Shown one piece after another: positions 56,379 through 64,000 of a stretch of 64,000 nt of DNA. Source of the stretch: Robbsia betulipollinis (GTDB taxonomy: Bacteria > Pseudomonadota > Gammaproteobacteria > Burkholderiales > Burkholderiaceae). Location of the stretch: the NCBI RefSeq assembly GCF_026624755.1, contig NZ_JAPMXC010000001.1, positions 1,460,365 to 1,524,364 on the forward strand. The letters are read 5' to 3'. The stretch's first letter is position 1; each line of letters begins with the position of its first letter. Below the pieces are notes generated by a model that ran no database searches, had not been told where the DNA came from, and worked only from the letters and a program-made list of their open reading frames with translations. The position numbers and the translations under genes are program-made.

Positions 56379-57980
56379 ATGCATGACAAAAGCCTGACCG
56401 AATTGCGCGACGCGCTGGACGCGCGCGAATTCTCCGCGGTGGAGCTCGCCGAACACCATCTCGCGCGCATTGCCGCCGCGGCCGGCCTGAACGCGTTCAT
56501 CGACGTCGATCCCGCCGTGACGCTGGCCGCCGCGCGCGCCGCCGATGCGCGTCTGGGCGCGGGCGAGCGTGGCCCGCTGCTCGGCCTGCCGCTCGCCCAC
56601 AAGGATGTGTTCGTGACCCGCGACTGGCGTTCCACCGCGGGTTCGAAGATGCTCGAGCAATACCGCAGCCCGTTCGACGCGACGGTCGTCGAGCGTCTCG
56701 CGGCAGCGGGCGCGGTGTGCGTCGGCAAGACCAACATGGACGCGTTCGCGATGGGTTCGTCGAACGAGAACTCGTATTTCGGCGCGGTGCGCAACCCCTG
56801 GAATCACGCCGCGGTGCCGGGTGGTTCCTCCGGCGGTTCGGCCGCGGCGGTGGCCGCGCGCCTGGTGCCCGCCGCCACCGGCACCGACACCGGCGGATCG
56901 ATCCGCCAGCCGGCATCGTTCACGGGCATCACCGGCATCAAGCCGACGTACGGCCGCGTGTCGCGCTACGGCATGATCGCCTTCGCCTCGTCGCTCGATC
57001 AGGCGGGTCCGATGGCGCGCTCGGCGGCGGATTGCGCGGTGCTGCTCAACGCGATGGCGGGTGCCGATCCGCGCGATTCGACCAGTCTCGAACGCCCGGC
57101 CGAGGACTTCACCGCGCGGCTGGGGCAGGCCTGGGGCGCGCCGGGCTCCGGCACGGGCGCGCCCGCAGCCGCGGCCGCCACGTCGACGCCGCTCGCCGGC
57201 CTGCGCATCGGGCTGCCGAAGGAGTATTTCGGCGCGGGGCTCGCGGCGGACGTGCGCGCCGCGGTGGACGCGGCGCTGGCGGAATTCCAGCGCCTGGGCG
57301 CGACGCTGGTCGACGTGTCCCTGCCGAAGACCGAGTTGTCGATTCCCGTCTATTACGTGATCGCGCCGGCCGAGGCCTCGTCCAACCTGTCGCGCTTCGA
57401 CGGCGTGCGCTTCGGACACCGGGCGGCGCAATACGGCGATCTCGACGACATGTACCGCAAATCGCGCACCGAAGGGTTCGGCGACGAGGTCAAGCGGCGG
57501 ATCCTGACGGGCGCCTACGTGCTGTCGCACGGCTATTACGATGCGTATTACCTGCAGGCGCAGAAGATCCGGCGCATCATCGCGCAGGATTTCCAGCAGG
57601 CCTTCGCGGCCTGCGACCTGATCATGGGGCCGGTCGCGCCGACCGTCGCCTGGAACATCGGCGAGAAGGCCGACGACCCGGTGGCGATGTATCTGGCCGA
57701 TATCTACACGCTGTCGGCGAGCCTCGCCGGCCTGCCGGGCATGAGCGTGCCGGCGGGCTTCGGGGCGAGCGGTGTAGGTGCGGCCGGCGTAGGTGCGGCC
57801 GGCGTAGGTGCGGCCGGCGTAGGTGCGGCCGGCGTAGGTGCGGCCGGCGTGGACGCGACCGGCCTGCCGGTCGGCCTGCAGATCATCGGCAACTATTTCG
57901 ACGAGGCGCGAATGCTGCAGGTGGCCGATGCCTTCCAGCGCGTCACGGATTGGCACCGGCGCAAACCGGCGGGAGTATGA
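56379..57980 (+). CDS. gatA: Glutamyl-tRNA(Gln) amidotransferase subunit A with a tandem-repeat insert
   Basis: 533 residues. The amidase Ser-cisSer-Lys triad is intact: Lys in [11 protein letters not shown] (about 74), cis-Ser and Ser in [15 protein letters not shown] and [13 protein letters not shown]. It releases ammonia from glutamine for GatB. The unusual feature is a block at residues 465-494 made of five GVGAA units and one degenerate GVDAT, encoded by a 15-bp tandem repeat just before [13 protein letters not shown]. Ordinary GatA proteins have a short segment here. The length is about 40 residues above the E. coli-type norm, partly from this and an Ala-rich insert near 255. Confidence 0.96.
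   Translation: MHDKSLTELRDALDAREFSAVELAEHHLARIAAAAGLNAFIDVDPAVTLAAARAADARLGAGERGPLLGLPLAHKDVFVTRDWRSTAGSKMLEQYRSPFDATVVERLAAAGAVCVGKTNMDAFAMGSSNENSYFGAVRNPWNHAAVPGGSSGGSAAAVAARLVPAATGTDTGGSIRQPASFTGITGIKPTYGRVSRYGMIAFASSLDQAGPMARSAADCAVLLNAMAGADPRDSTSLERPAEDFTARLGQAWGAPGSGTGAPAAAAATSTPLAGLRIGLPKEYFGAGLAADVRAAVDAALAEFQRLGATLVDVSLPKTELSIPVYYVIAPAEASSNLSRFDGVRFGHRAAQYGDLDDMYRKSRTEGFGDEVKRRILTGAYVLSHGYYDAYYLQAQKIRRIIAQDFQQAFAACDLIMGPVAPTVAWNIGEKADDPVAMYLADIYTLSASLAGLPGMSVPAGFGASGVGAAGVGAAGVGAAGVGAAGVGAAGVDATGLPVGLQIIGNYFDEARMLQVADAFQRVTDWHRRKPAGV
57771..57860 (+). repeat. 15-bp tandem repeat inside gatA
   Basis: Five contiguous copies of GGCGTAGGTGCGGCC (57771-57845; the first reads GGTGT) and a sixth diverged copy (57846-57860). 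In frame, each unit encodes Gly-Val-Gly-Ala-Ala, so gain or loss of a unit only lengthens or shortens the loop. Confidence 0.95.
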
Positions 57981-57982
57981 CG

Positions 57983-59476
57983 ATGCAGCGCCAGCAACAT
58001 AGCGGTTGGGAAGTCGTGATCGGGCTCGAGACGCACGCCCAGTTATCCACGGTATCGAAGATCTTCTCGGGTTCGCCGACGCAGTTCGGCGCGGCGCCGA
58101 ACACGCAGGCCAGCCCGGTGGACCTCGCCTTGCCCGGCACGCTGCCGGTGGCGAACCGGGGCGCGGTGGAGCGGGCGATCCGTCTCGGCCTGGCGCTCGG
58201 GGCGCAGATCGCGCCGCGCAGCATCTTCGCGCGCAAGAACTACTTCTACCCGGATCTGCCCAAGGGCTATCAGATCAGCCAGTACGAGATCCCGGTGGTC
58301 ATCGGCGGTAGTCTGACGGTCGTCGTGCCCGGCGATGCCGCCGGCACGCAGCCCGCCTACGAAAAGACCATCGAACTGACGCGCGCGCACCTGGAAGAGG
58401 ATGCGGGAAAATCACTGCACGAGGACTTCGCCGGGATGACCGGCATCGACCTGAACCGCGCCGGCACGCCGCTGCTCGAAATCGTCACCGAGCCGGTGAT
58501 GCGCAGCGCCGCCGAGGCGGTCGCCTACGCGAAGGCGCTGCACACGCTGGTGGTCTGGCTGGGCGTGTGCGACGGCAATATGCAGGAAGGGTCGTTCCGC
58601 TGCGACGCGAACGTATCGGTGCGTCCGGTGGGGCAGGCGGCGTTCGGCACGCGCGCCGAGATCAAGAACCTGAACTCCTTCCGGTTCCTGGAGGAGGCGA
58701 TCAACCACGAAGTCGAACGCCAGATCGAGCTGATCGAGGATGGCGGCACGGTCATCCAGGAAACCCGGCTGTACGATCCGGACCGCCGCGAGACGCGATC
58801 GATGCGCACCAAGGAAGACGCGCACGACTACCGCTATTTTCCCGATCCGGACCTGATGCCGCTGGTCATCGAGCCGGCCTGGGTCGAGCGGGTGCGGGCC
58901 GAATTGCCGGAGTTGCCGGTCGCGATGCAGGAGCGCTTTGCAACGGCGTACGGCGTGTCGAGGCAGGACGCGATCACGCTGACCGGCACGCGCGCGCAGG
59001 CGCTGTACTTCGAGGCCGTCGTCGCCAGGGCCGGCGCGCAACACGCGAAGCTCGCGGCCAACTGGATGATGGGCGAGCTGGCCTCGCAGCTGAACCGCGA
59101 CGGGCTCGACATCGGCGCGGCGCCGCTGACGCCGGCGCAACTGGCCGGGCTGCTGGTACGGGTCGCGGACGGCACCGTGTCGAACAAACTCGCCAAGGAA
59201 GTGTTCCAGTTGATGTGGGCCGAGCGTCCCGACGACGAACTCGCGGCGGACCGGATCATCGACGCGAAGGGTCTGCGGCAGATCTCGGACAGCGGCGCGC
59301 TCGAAACGATGATCGACGAGGTGCTCGCCGCCAATCCGAAATCCGTCGAGGAATTCCGCGCGGGCAAGGAGAAGGCGTTCAACGCGCTGGTCGGGCAGGC
59401 GATGAAGGCCACGCGCGGCAAGGCGAACCCGGCGCAGGTCAACGACCTGCTGCGGGCCAAGCTTGCCGCGGGCTAG
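57983..59476 (+). CDS. gatB: Aspartyl/glutamyl-tRNA amidotransferase subunit B
   Basis: 497 residues from ATG 57983, with GGGAG seven bases upstream; an ATG at 57977 overlaps the gatA stop (ATGA) and is also possible. Motifs include [38 protein letters not shown] and [12 protein letters not shown]. The C-terminal YqeY-like tail domain starts about 400. It is a kinase-amidotransferase that converts Glu-tRNA(Gln) to Gln-tRNA(Gln) with ammonia from GatA. Confidence 0.97.
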   Translation: MQRQQHSGWEVVIGLETHAQLSTVSKIFSGSPTQFGAAPNTQASPVDLALPGTLPVANRGAVERAIRLGLALGAQIAPRSIFARKNYFYPDLPKGYQISQYEIPVVIGGSLTVVVPGDAAGTQPAYEKTIELTRAHLEEDAGKSLHEDFAGMTGIDLNRAGTPLLEIVTEPVMRSAAEAVAYAKALHTLVVWLGVCDGNMQEGSFRCDANVSVRPVGQAAFGTRAEIKNLNSFRFLEEAINHEVERQIELIEDGGTVIQETRLYDPDRRETRSMRTKEDAHDYRYFPDPDLMPLVIEPAWVERVRAELPELPVAMQERFATAYGVSRQDAITLTGTRAQALYFEAVVARAGAQHAKLAANWMMGELASQLNRDGLDIGAAPLTPAQLAGLLVRVADGTVSNKLAKEVFQLMWAERPDDELAADRIIDAKGLRQISDSGALETMIDEVLAANPKSVEEFRAGKEKAFNALVGQAMKATRGKANPAQVNDLLRAKLAAG

Positions 59477-59551
59477 ACGGCCCGTCCGCAGGCGCGTGCC
59501 CCTCTTCGCCGTCGCGCCGGTCAGCACGTCTGCCACACGACGGGAGGCGGC

Positions 59552-59690
59552 ATGGGCGCGGCGCTGAAAAACCTCGACGATTTCCGGGTGCCGTTCCTCG
59601 ATGCGGGCGCGTGGCCGGACGCGTGCTGCTGGCGTTGCAGGGCATGGATACGAGCGGCAGGGACAGCACGATCCGCGCGCATTTTCATCA
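59552..59690 (+). pseudogene. Polyphosphate kinase 2 remnant
   Basis: Between gatB and xth lies a fragment whose frame starting at 59623 reads VLLALQGMDTSGRDSTIR, the PPK2 Walker-A-like site (family form LQGMD-x-x-GKD-x-TIR). About 70 bases before, in another frame, ALKNLDDFRVPFLDAG looks like a PPK2 N-terminal stretch. The two parts are out of frame, the intervening helix is missing, and nothing recognisable follows about 59690. PPK2 uses polyphosphate to phosphorylate nucleotides. This copy looks deleted and decayed, although a distant intact paralog may exist elsewhere. Confidence 0.65.
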
Positions 59691-59738
59691 TGCCCCGGGG
59701 GCTGGGCCGGGGCGTCTCTCTGAAGGAATCGGTAGACC

Positions 59739-60515
59739 ATGCGGGTCATCACGGCAAACCTGAACGGCGTGCGTTCGGCGGCGAAGAAAGGCTTTTTTGA
59801 ATGGATGAGCGCGCAGGACGCGGACATCGTCTGCGTCCAGGAATTGAAATGCGCGCAGGCCGACATGACGCCCGACCTGCTCGCGCCGCCCGGCTATACC
59901 GGCTATTTCCATCACGCACAGAAGAAAGGCTATAGCGGCGCGGGCCTCTATACGCGGCATGCGCCCGACGCCTTTCTCATCGGCTTCGGCTGCGAGGAGT
60001 TCGACAACGAGGGGCGGTATGTCGAGGTGCGCTTCGGCAAGCTGTCGGTCATCTCGGTCTATATGCCGTCCGGTTCGAGTTCCGAGGAGCGGCAGCAGGC
60101 GAAATTCCGGTTCATGGCGGTCTTCATGCCGCATCTCGCCGGGCTGCTGGCCGAGGGACGCGAGGTGATCCTGTGCGGCGACGTCAACATCGCGCACAAG
60201 GAAATCGACATCATGAACTGGAAGGGCAATCTCAAGAACTCAGGCTTCCTGCCGGAGGAACGCGCCTGGCTGACGACGCTGTTCGACGAGGTTGGCTATG
60301 TCGACGTGCACCGCCGCCTGGACGATCGCCCCGAGCAGTTCACGTGGTGGAGCCAGCGGGGTCAGGCGTATGCGAAGAACGTCGGCTGGCGCATCGATTA
60401 CCACTTGGCGACGCCGGCGGTGGCCGCCACGGCGAGCGCGGCGCGGGTGTTCAAGGACATCAAGTTCAGCGATCACGCGCCGCTGACGGTCGAATACGAC
60501 TACGCGTTGCCCTGA
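59739..60515 (+). CDS. xth: Exodeoxyribonuclease III / AP endonuclease
   Basis: 258 residues from ATG 59739, with AAGGA 12 bases upstream. Catalytic motifs of the family are intact: ITANLNGVRSAAKKGFFEWM (Asn), VCVQELKCAQADM (metal Glu), SVYMPSGSS (Tyr), CGDVNIAHKEID (Asp, Asn) and the terminal FSDHAPLTVEYDY (Asp-His). It repairs abasic sites and removes blocked 3' ends. Stand-alone, convergent with the M48-like gene. Confidence 0.96.
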   Translation: MRVITANLNGVRSAAKKGFFEWMSAQDADIVCVQELKCAQADMTPDLLAPPGYTGYFHHAQKKGYSGAGLYTRHAPDAFLIGFGCEEFDNEGRYVEVRFGKLSVISVYMPSGSSSEERQQAKFRFMAVFMPHLAGLLAEGREVILCGDVNIAHKEIDIMNWKGNLKNSGFLPEERAWLTTLFDEVGYVDVHRRLDDRPEQFTWWSQRGQAYAKNVGWRIDYHLATPAVAATASAARVFKDIKFSDHAPLTVEYDYALP

Positions 60516-60581
60516 GACGGGTGGACGCCGCCGCGCGACCCCGAACGGCCCCGAGCGGCATGGCGCAGGCCATCGCGCTTT

Positions 60582-60605
60582 GCCGGCCCGCGCACGTGGG
60601 CCGGC
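60582..60605. terminator. Hairpin between convergent xth and M48-like genes
   Basis: Perfect 8-bp arms GCCGGCCC (60582-60589) and GGGCCGGC (60598-60605), eight-base loop. No T tract. Possible weak bidirectional terminator. Confidence 0.35.
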
Positions 60606-60614
60606 GGCGGCGTG

Positions 60615-61592
60615 TCAGCGTCCCGGCCGGTAGGGCGGCAGGCGCCCGACCGTCGTTTTCTTCGCTTTCGCATACAACGGCAGCATGTCCTTCTGGCGCT
60701 TTTTCAGATCCGCCAGCCGTTTCGCGTTGACCGGGTGCGCGAAGGTGAACGGCTGGCGCCGACGGCGCGCGGCCCAATCGAATTTCTGCCACAGCACCAG
60801 CCCGGCGCGCGGATCGAACCCGGCACGCGACGCGATGTCCGCCCCGATCACGTCGGCCTCGGTTTCATCGCTCGTTCCGTAGCGCATCGCGATGAGTTGC
60901 GCGGCCACATCCGCGGTCGACCACTGCTCGGTGACCGTGTCCGCGCGGCCGGAGGATGCGCCGTCGTCGTGCGCCGTCGTCTGTTGTTCGCCGATGTGCG
61001 CCCGGGCATGCTCGCGCAGCGCGTGGGCGATCAGATGGCTCATCAGCAGGGCGGTCTCGTCGTTGTTGAGCTTGAGGCGCTCGAGCATGCCGGTATCGAT
61101 CGCGATCCTGCCGCCGGGGAGGCAGATGGCGTTGATGTCGCGACTGCGCACGAGATTGACCTCCCACTTCCAGTTGCGCGCCCGGTCGTTCCATTTCAGT
61201 GCATACGGCACGAGCCGCTGCAGGATCTCGCGCGCCTGGACGACCCGCGCGTTGCCGGCCGGTTCCAGACGGTGCGCGCGCGTGGCGGCACCCATGACCT
61301 GAGCGTACGCCTGCGCGCCCTGCGTTTCCAGCCACGCCGACGGCACCATGCTGCGAAACATGTCCGGGGCGGGCGCCGGCGGGTCTTCCGCGCCGGCCTG
61401 CTGCGGCGATGCCGGGGCGGGCGACGGAAGCGCGGCGGCGGACGGCGGCGGCTTGTTCGCGGTGACGGACGCTGCCGGACTGCCGGTTGCGGGGGCGGCC
61501 GCCGAGGCCGCTGTCAGTGTCAGCGCCAGCGCCCACGGGCGCAGCGCCGCGATGGCGCGGGTCGCGGGCCGCGGTCTGCCGGGCAGAGTCAT
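60615..61592 (-). CDS. M48-family metallopeptidase-like protein lacking the catalytic glutamate
   Basis: 325 residues from ATG 61592 (GGAG upstream; ATGA overlap with the ampG stop). A signal-peptide-like N-terminus (LRPWALALTLTAASAAAPAT) predicts export. The M48 core is clear: VNLVRSRDINAICLPGGRIA, TGMLERLKLNNDETALLMSH, then HALREHARAH, and ETEADVIGADIASRAGFDP. The zinc ligands His186, His190 and Glu245 are present, but position 187, the catalytic Glu of HExxH, is Leu (CTG, 61032-61034), giving HLIAH. This should abolish or sharply reduce protease activity. It may act as a pseudo-protease or as an accessory of AmpG. Confidence 0.85.
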   Translation of the reverse strand: MTLPGRPRPATRAIAALRPWALALTLTAASAAAPATGSPAASVTANKPPPSAAALPSPAPASPQQAGAEDPPAPAPDMFRSMVPSAWLETQGAQAYAQVMGAATRAHRLEPAGNARVVQAREILQRLVPYALKWNDRARNWKWEVNLVRSRDINAICLPGGRIAIDTGMLERLKLNNDETALLMSHLIAHALREHARAHIGEQQTTAHDDGASSGRADTVTEQWSTADVAAQLIAMRYGTSDETEADVIGADIASRAGFDPRAGLVLWQKFDWAARRRRQPFTFAHPVNAKRLADLKKRQKDMLPLYAKAKKTTVGRLPPYRPGR

Positions 61593-62950
61593 CGCGCGTT
61601 TCTCCAGGGTGCCACTTTGGGCAGCAAAAGCATGCCGGGCACGGCCAGCACCGCGCACAGCACAAAGAAATGAAACCAGCCCGTCTGCACGACGATGTAG
61701 CCGGTACCCGCGTTCGCCACCGTGCGGGGCACCGACGCCAGGCTCGTGAAAAGAGCGAATTGCGTCGCAGTGTACCGCTCATCGGTGGTGCTGGCGATAT
61801 AGGCGGTGAAAGCCGCCGTGCCCAGCCCCGCGCCGAAGGCCTCCAGCGCGATCACCGTACCCAGGGCGAACGGCGTGGCGCCCGGGCCCTGCGCGGCGAG
61901 CCACGCGAAGCCGAGCGTGGAGACGATCTGCGCGACGCCGAAGACCCAGAGTCCGCGCGAAATCCCCAGCCGCACCAGCCAGAGCCCTCCGAGAATGCCG
62001 CCGGCGACGCTCGCCCACAGGCTGCTGGCCTTGGCCACCAGCCCGATCTGCGTTTTCGTGAAACCCAGGTCCAGGTAGAAGGAGGTCGCGAGCGCCGTCG
62101 CCATGCTGTCGCCCAGCTTGTACAGGAAGATGAAAGCGAGGATCAGCAAGGCGTTGCGCCAGCCGCCACGTTCGACGAATTCCCGGAACGGCAGGACCAC
62201 CGCGTCGCGCAGCGTGCGCGGCGGCGCGCCCCGCACCACCGGTTCGTCGACCACCAGCGTCATGACGATGCCGGGCAGCATGAAGGCGGCGGTGATCATG
62301 AAGACGGTGGACCAGGGAAGGTGGTCGGCGAGGATCAGCGCCAGCGAGCCGGGTACCAGCCCGGCGATCTTGTAGGCGTTGACGTGGATCGCGGTGCCCA
62401 GACCCTGCTCGCGATCGGTCAGCAGTTCGCGCCGGTAGGCGTCGATGACGACATCCGAACTGGCGCTGAAAAAAGCGACGGCAACCGCGAGGCCGGCGAC
62501 GGTCCAGATTTCCTGGCGCGGCGAGAAAAACCCCATCGCGGCGATGGACCCCGTCACCAGCACCTGCGTGAGCAGCATCCAGCTGCGGCGCCGGCCGAAG
62601 CGCCGCCGGCTGGCGGGGGCGTCGGTGTCGGCGTCGGCGTCGGGCGCGAAGCCGGGCGGGCGCCGCCGGCCCCGGCGCAGCAGCGCGGGAAGCGAGGGCA
62701 CGAAGCGGTCGAGCAGGGGGGCCCAGACGAATTTCCAGGTGTAGGGAAACTGGATCAGCGTGAACAGCCCGATCTGCTTCAGATTCACGCCGTCCGAGCG
62801 CATCCACGCCTGTACCAGATTGATCAGGACGAACAGCGGCAGACCGGAGGTGAAGCCGAGGAAGACACAGATCAGCATCCGTGTATTGAATAGAGCGCGC
62901 CATCCCGTGACGGGCGCCTGGGGGGGCGTTATCTGCGGCGGTATCTGCAT
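61589..62950 (-). CDS. ampG: Muropeptide MFS transporter AmpG
   Basis: 453 residues with about 12 transmembrane helices. The N-terminal CVFLGFTSGLPLFVLINLVQ and the FPYTWKFVWAPLLDRFVPSL segment, SASSDVVIDAYRRELL and SLYKLGDSMATA-like YKLGDSMATALATSFYLDLG match AmpG. It imports anhydro-muropeptides for wall recycling and feeds ampC induction where present. A 30-residue Arg/Pro/Asp cytosolic loop near 92-122 (RRGRRRPPGF with DADADTD) is longer than in E. coli AmpG. Its stop overlaps the M48-like start. Confidence 0.93.
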   Translation of the reverse strand: MQIPPQITPPQAPVTGWRALFNTRMLICVFLGFTSGLPLFVLINLVQAWMRSDGVNLKQIGLFTLIQFPYTWKFVWAPLLDRFVPSLPALLRRGRRRPPGFAPDADADTDAPASRRRFGRRRSWMLLTQVLVTGSIAAMGFFSPRQEIWTVAGLAVAVAFFSASSDVVIDAYRRELLTDREQGLGTAIHVNAYKIAGLVPGSLALILADHLPWSTVFMITAAFMLPGIVMTLVVDEPVVRGAPPRTLRDAVVLPFREFVERGGWRNALLILAFIFLYKLGDSMATALATSFYLDLGFTKTQIGLVAKASSLWASVAGGILGGLWLVRLGISRGLWVFGVAQIVSTLGFAWLAAQGPGATPFALGTVIALEAFGAGLGTAAFTAYIASTTDERYTATQFALFTSLASVPRTVANAGTGYIVVQTGWFHFFVLCAVLAVPGMLLLPKVAPWRNAR

Positions 62951-63067
62951 GGAGGACGGAGAAAGGAAGCAATGCAGGAAAACGATGCGAGGCGGCAGTG
63001 CGGGCAGCGGCTTGCCGTTGACCGGGTCGATCGGGTCGACCGGGTCGTCCGGCTCCGGCCGATGGCG

Positions 63068-63718
63068 TCAGATTTTCTCGACGCGGTAGACCGCAAGACT
63101 ACCACGCCAGTTCAGCCCCCAACGAATCGGCTGGCCGTTGCCGAGCACCACCCGTTCGCGAATGCGTATCCCGACTTCGGGTGCGAGTGCCTCGAAATCG
63201 TGAATCGTCAGGACCCGCACATTGGGCGTGTTGTGCCATTGGTAGGGCAGCGCCCGGGACACCGGCATGCGGCCCTTGAGCACGTCGAGGCGATGCGGCC
63301 AGTAGCCGAAGTTCGGAAACGAAACGATGCACTGTCGGGCGACGCGCACGGTCTCGCGCAGGATGGCGGCGGTCTGGTGGATGGTCTGCAGCGTCTGCGA
63401 CAGCACCGCGAAATCGAAGCTGTTGTCGTCGAACAGGCGCAGTCCATCCTCCAGATTCTGCTGGATCACGTTGACGCCTTTTTGCGTGCAGGCGAGCACG
63501 CCGGCGTCGTTGATCTCGATGCCGTAGCCGCGCACGTCGAGTTCCGCGACGAGCAGCGCGAGCAGCGAGCCGTCGCCGCAGCCCAGGTCCAGGACCGAGG
63601 CGCCGGGCTCGACCCAGCGGGCGATCGCGCGGAAGTCCGGGCGCGCCGCGAGGCTCGCGTTCACCTGCGTGGCGGTGCTGGCGCGCGTGCCGGCGGCGGC
63701 GATGATGGGCGGGGTCAT
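63068..63718 (-). CDS. metW: Methionine biosynthesis protein MetW
   Basis: 216 residues. The class I AdoMet-binding motif [15 protein letters not shown] is followed by [39 protein letters not shown] and [20 protein letters not shown], the MetW pattern. MetW works with MetX in homoserine O-acylation. Its ATG overlaps the metX stop (ATGA, 63715-63718). Confidence 0.96.
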   Translation of the reverse strand: MTPPIIAAAGTRASTATQVNASLAARPDFRAIARWVEPGASVLDLGCGDGSLLALLVAELDVRGYGIEINDAGVLACTQKGVNVIQQNLEDGLRLFDDNSFDFAVLSQTLQTIHQTAAILRETVRVARQCIVSFPNFGYWPHRLDVLKGRMPVSRALPYQWHNTPNVRVLTIHDFEALAPEVGIRIRERVVLGNGQPIRWGLNWRGSLAVYRVEKI

Positions 63719-64000
63719 GCGTTCACCTCCTCGGCGATGCGGGCGAACTGCGCCCGGACCAGATTGTGATAACGGGCGTCGTCCAGCAGGAAGGCATCGT
63801 GCCCGTGCGGCGCATCGATCTCCGCATACGTGACGTCGCGTTTGAGCTTGAGCAGCGCCCGCACGAGTTCACGCGAGCGGGCCGGCGCGAAACGCCAGTC
63901 GGTGGTGAACGAGGCCACGAAGAAGGTCGCCGTGGTGGCGTCGAGCGCGGCGGTCAGGTCGCCGTCGAACGCTTTCGCGGGATCGAAATAGTCGAGCGCC
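63715..64000 (-). CDS. metX: Homoserine O-acyltransferase MetX, C-terminal part cut by the window edge
   Basis: The frame is open to the window end, about 94 C-terminal residues. [20 protein letters not shown], then [17 protein letters not shown], and the catalytic His in [13 protein letters not shown] are typical of MetX (alpha/beta hydrolase; catalytic Asp and Ser lie outside). It acylates homoserine, the first committed step to methionine. The operon continues with metW through ATGA overlap. Confidence 0.95.
   Translation of the reverse strand, partial: ALDYFDPAKAFDGDLTAALDATTATFFVASFTTDWRFAPARSRELVRALLKLKRDVTYAEIDAPHGHDAFLLDDARYHNLVRAQFARIAEEVNA

Noticed and set aside
57771-57860. Possible CRISPR-like array
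   Set aside because: Repeats are contiguous 15-bp units without spacers and lie in frame within gatA.

Overview
The window is GC-rich, densely coded DNA from a Burkholderiales bacterium, most likely Burkholderiaceae. The assignment is inferred from gene content and order: metX-metW beside ampG, gatCAB divergent from mreBCD-mrdA-rodA, queC-queE-queD, surE, and dprA divergent from def-fmt-htpX-rsmB-DUF4390-ntrYX. These are chromosomal housekeeping blocks, with accessory or metabolic clusters between them. I found no rRNA, CRISPR array or intact prophage. The only mobile element is the 3' end of an IS256-type transposase at the left edge.

Layout. (1) 1-6.1 kb: the transposase end, a Lys/Ala-rich histone H1-like gene, and a four-gene minus-strand operon. 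The operon encodes a secreted beta-propeller lactonase and a three-subunit membrane sugar or polyol dehydrogenase (Tat small subunit, GMC flavoprotein, triheme cytochrome c). (2) 6.4-10.5 kb: a three-CheW protein overlapping a soluble three-PAS chemoreceptor, and a divergent GAF protein. (3) 10.5-15.7 kb: a GntR-MFS pair, tRNA-Lys, and a hydroxyacid dehydrogenase divergent from a LysR regulator. (4) 15.7-28.7 kb: topB with a histone-like tail, a thioredoxin-like gene, dprA, def, fmt, htpX, rsmB, a DUF4390 gene, and an NtrY/NtrX-like two-component pair. (5) 28.8-43.7 kb: tRNA-Phe followed by an ABC-transporter-dependent (Kps-type) capsule locus: a Caps_synth glycosyltransferase, kpsC, a 1429-residue GT2/TagF-like/TPR protein, a second glycosyltransferase, kpsD-, kpsE-, kpsT- and kpsM-like genes, and a divergent kpsS. 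(6) 43.7-50.3 kb: an ArgE-type deacylase, surE, queCED and two acidic disordered proteins. (7) 49.2-59.5 kb: the elongasome operon mreB-mreC-mreD-mrdA-rodA, and divergent gatCAB. (8) 59.5-64 kb: a polyphosphate kinase 2 remnant, xth, an M48-like protein that lost its catalytic Glu, ampG, metW and the 3' end of metX.

How the genes work together. The capsule genes form a near-complete synthesis and export unit. KpsS and KpsC would build the poly-Kdo glycolipid linker. The large multidomain protein and its partner glycosyltransferase probably assemble the serotype-specific polymer. KpsM/KpsT and KpsE/KpsD would export it. The TagF-like module suggests a phosphate-linked (polyol- or glycosyl-phosphate) repeat, and this protein is the best candidate here for an undescribed system. 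Four-base ATGA overlaps link many genes in the capsule, queC-queE, metX-metW and ampG-M48 units. The capsule glycosyltransferase coding is visibly AT-richer than the flanks and begins just beyond tRNA-Phe, which fits acquisition or serotype exchange.

Other points of interest are an in-frame 15-bp tandem repeat inside gatA, a C-A mismatch in the tRNA-Phe acceptor stem, long disordered tails on PBP2 and MreC, and candidate palindromic operators upstream of the lactonase, GntR and LysR genes. All functional calls come from reading motifs. No database search was run.
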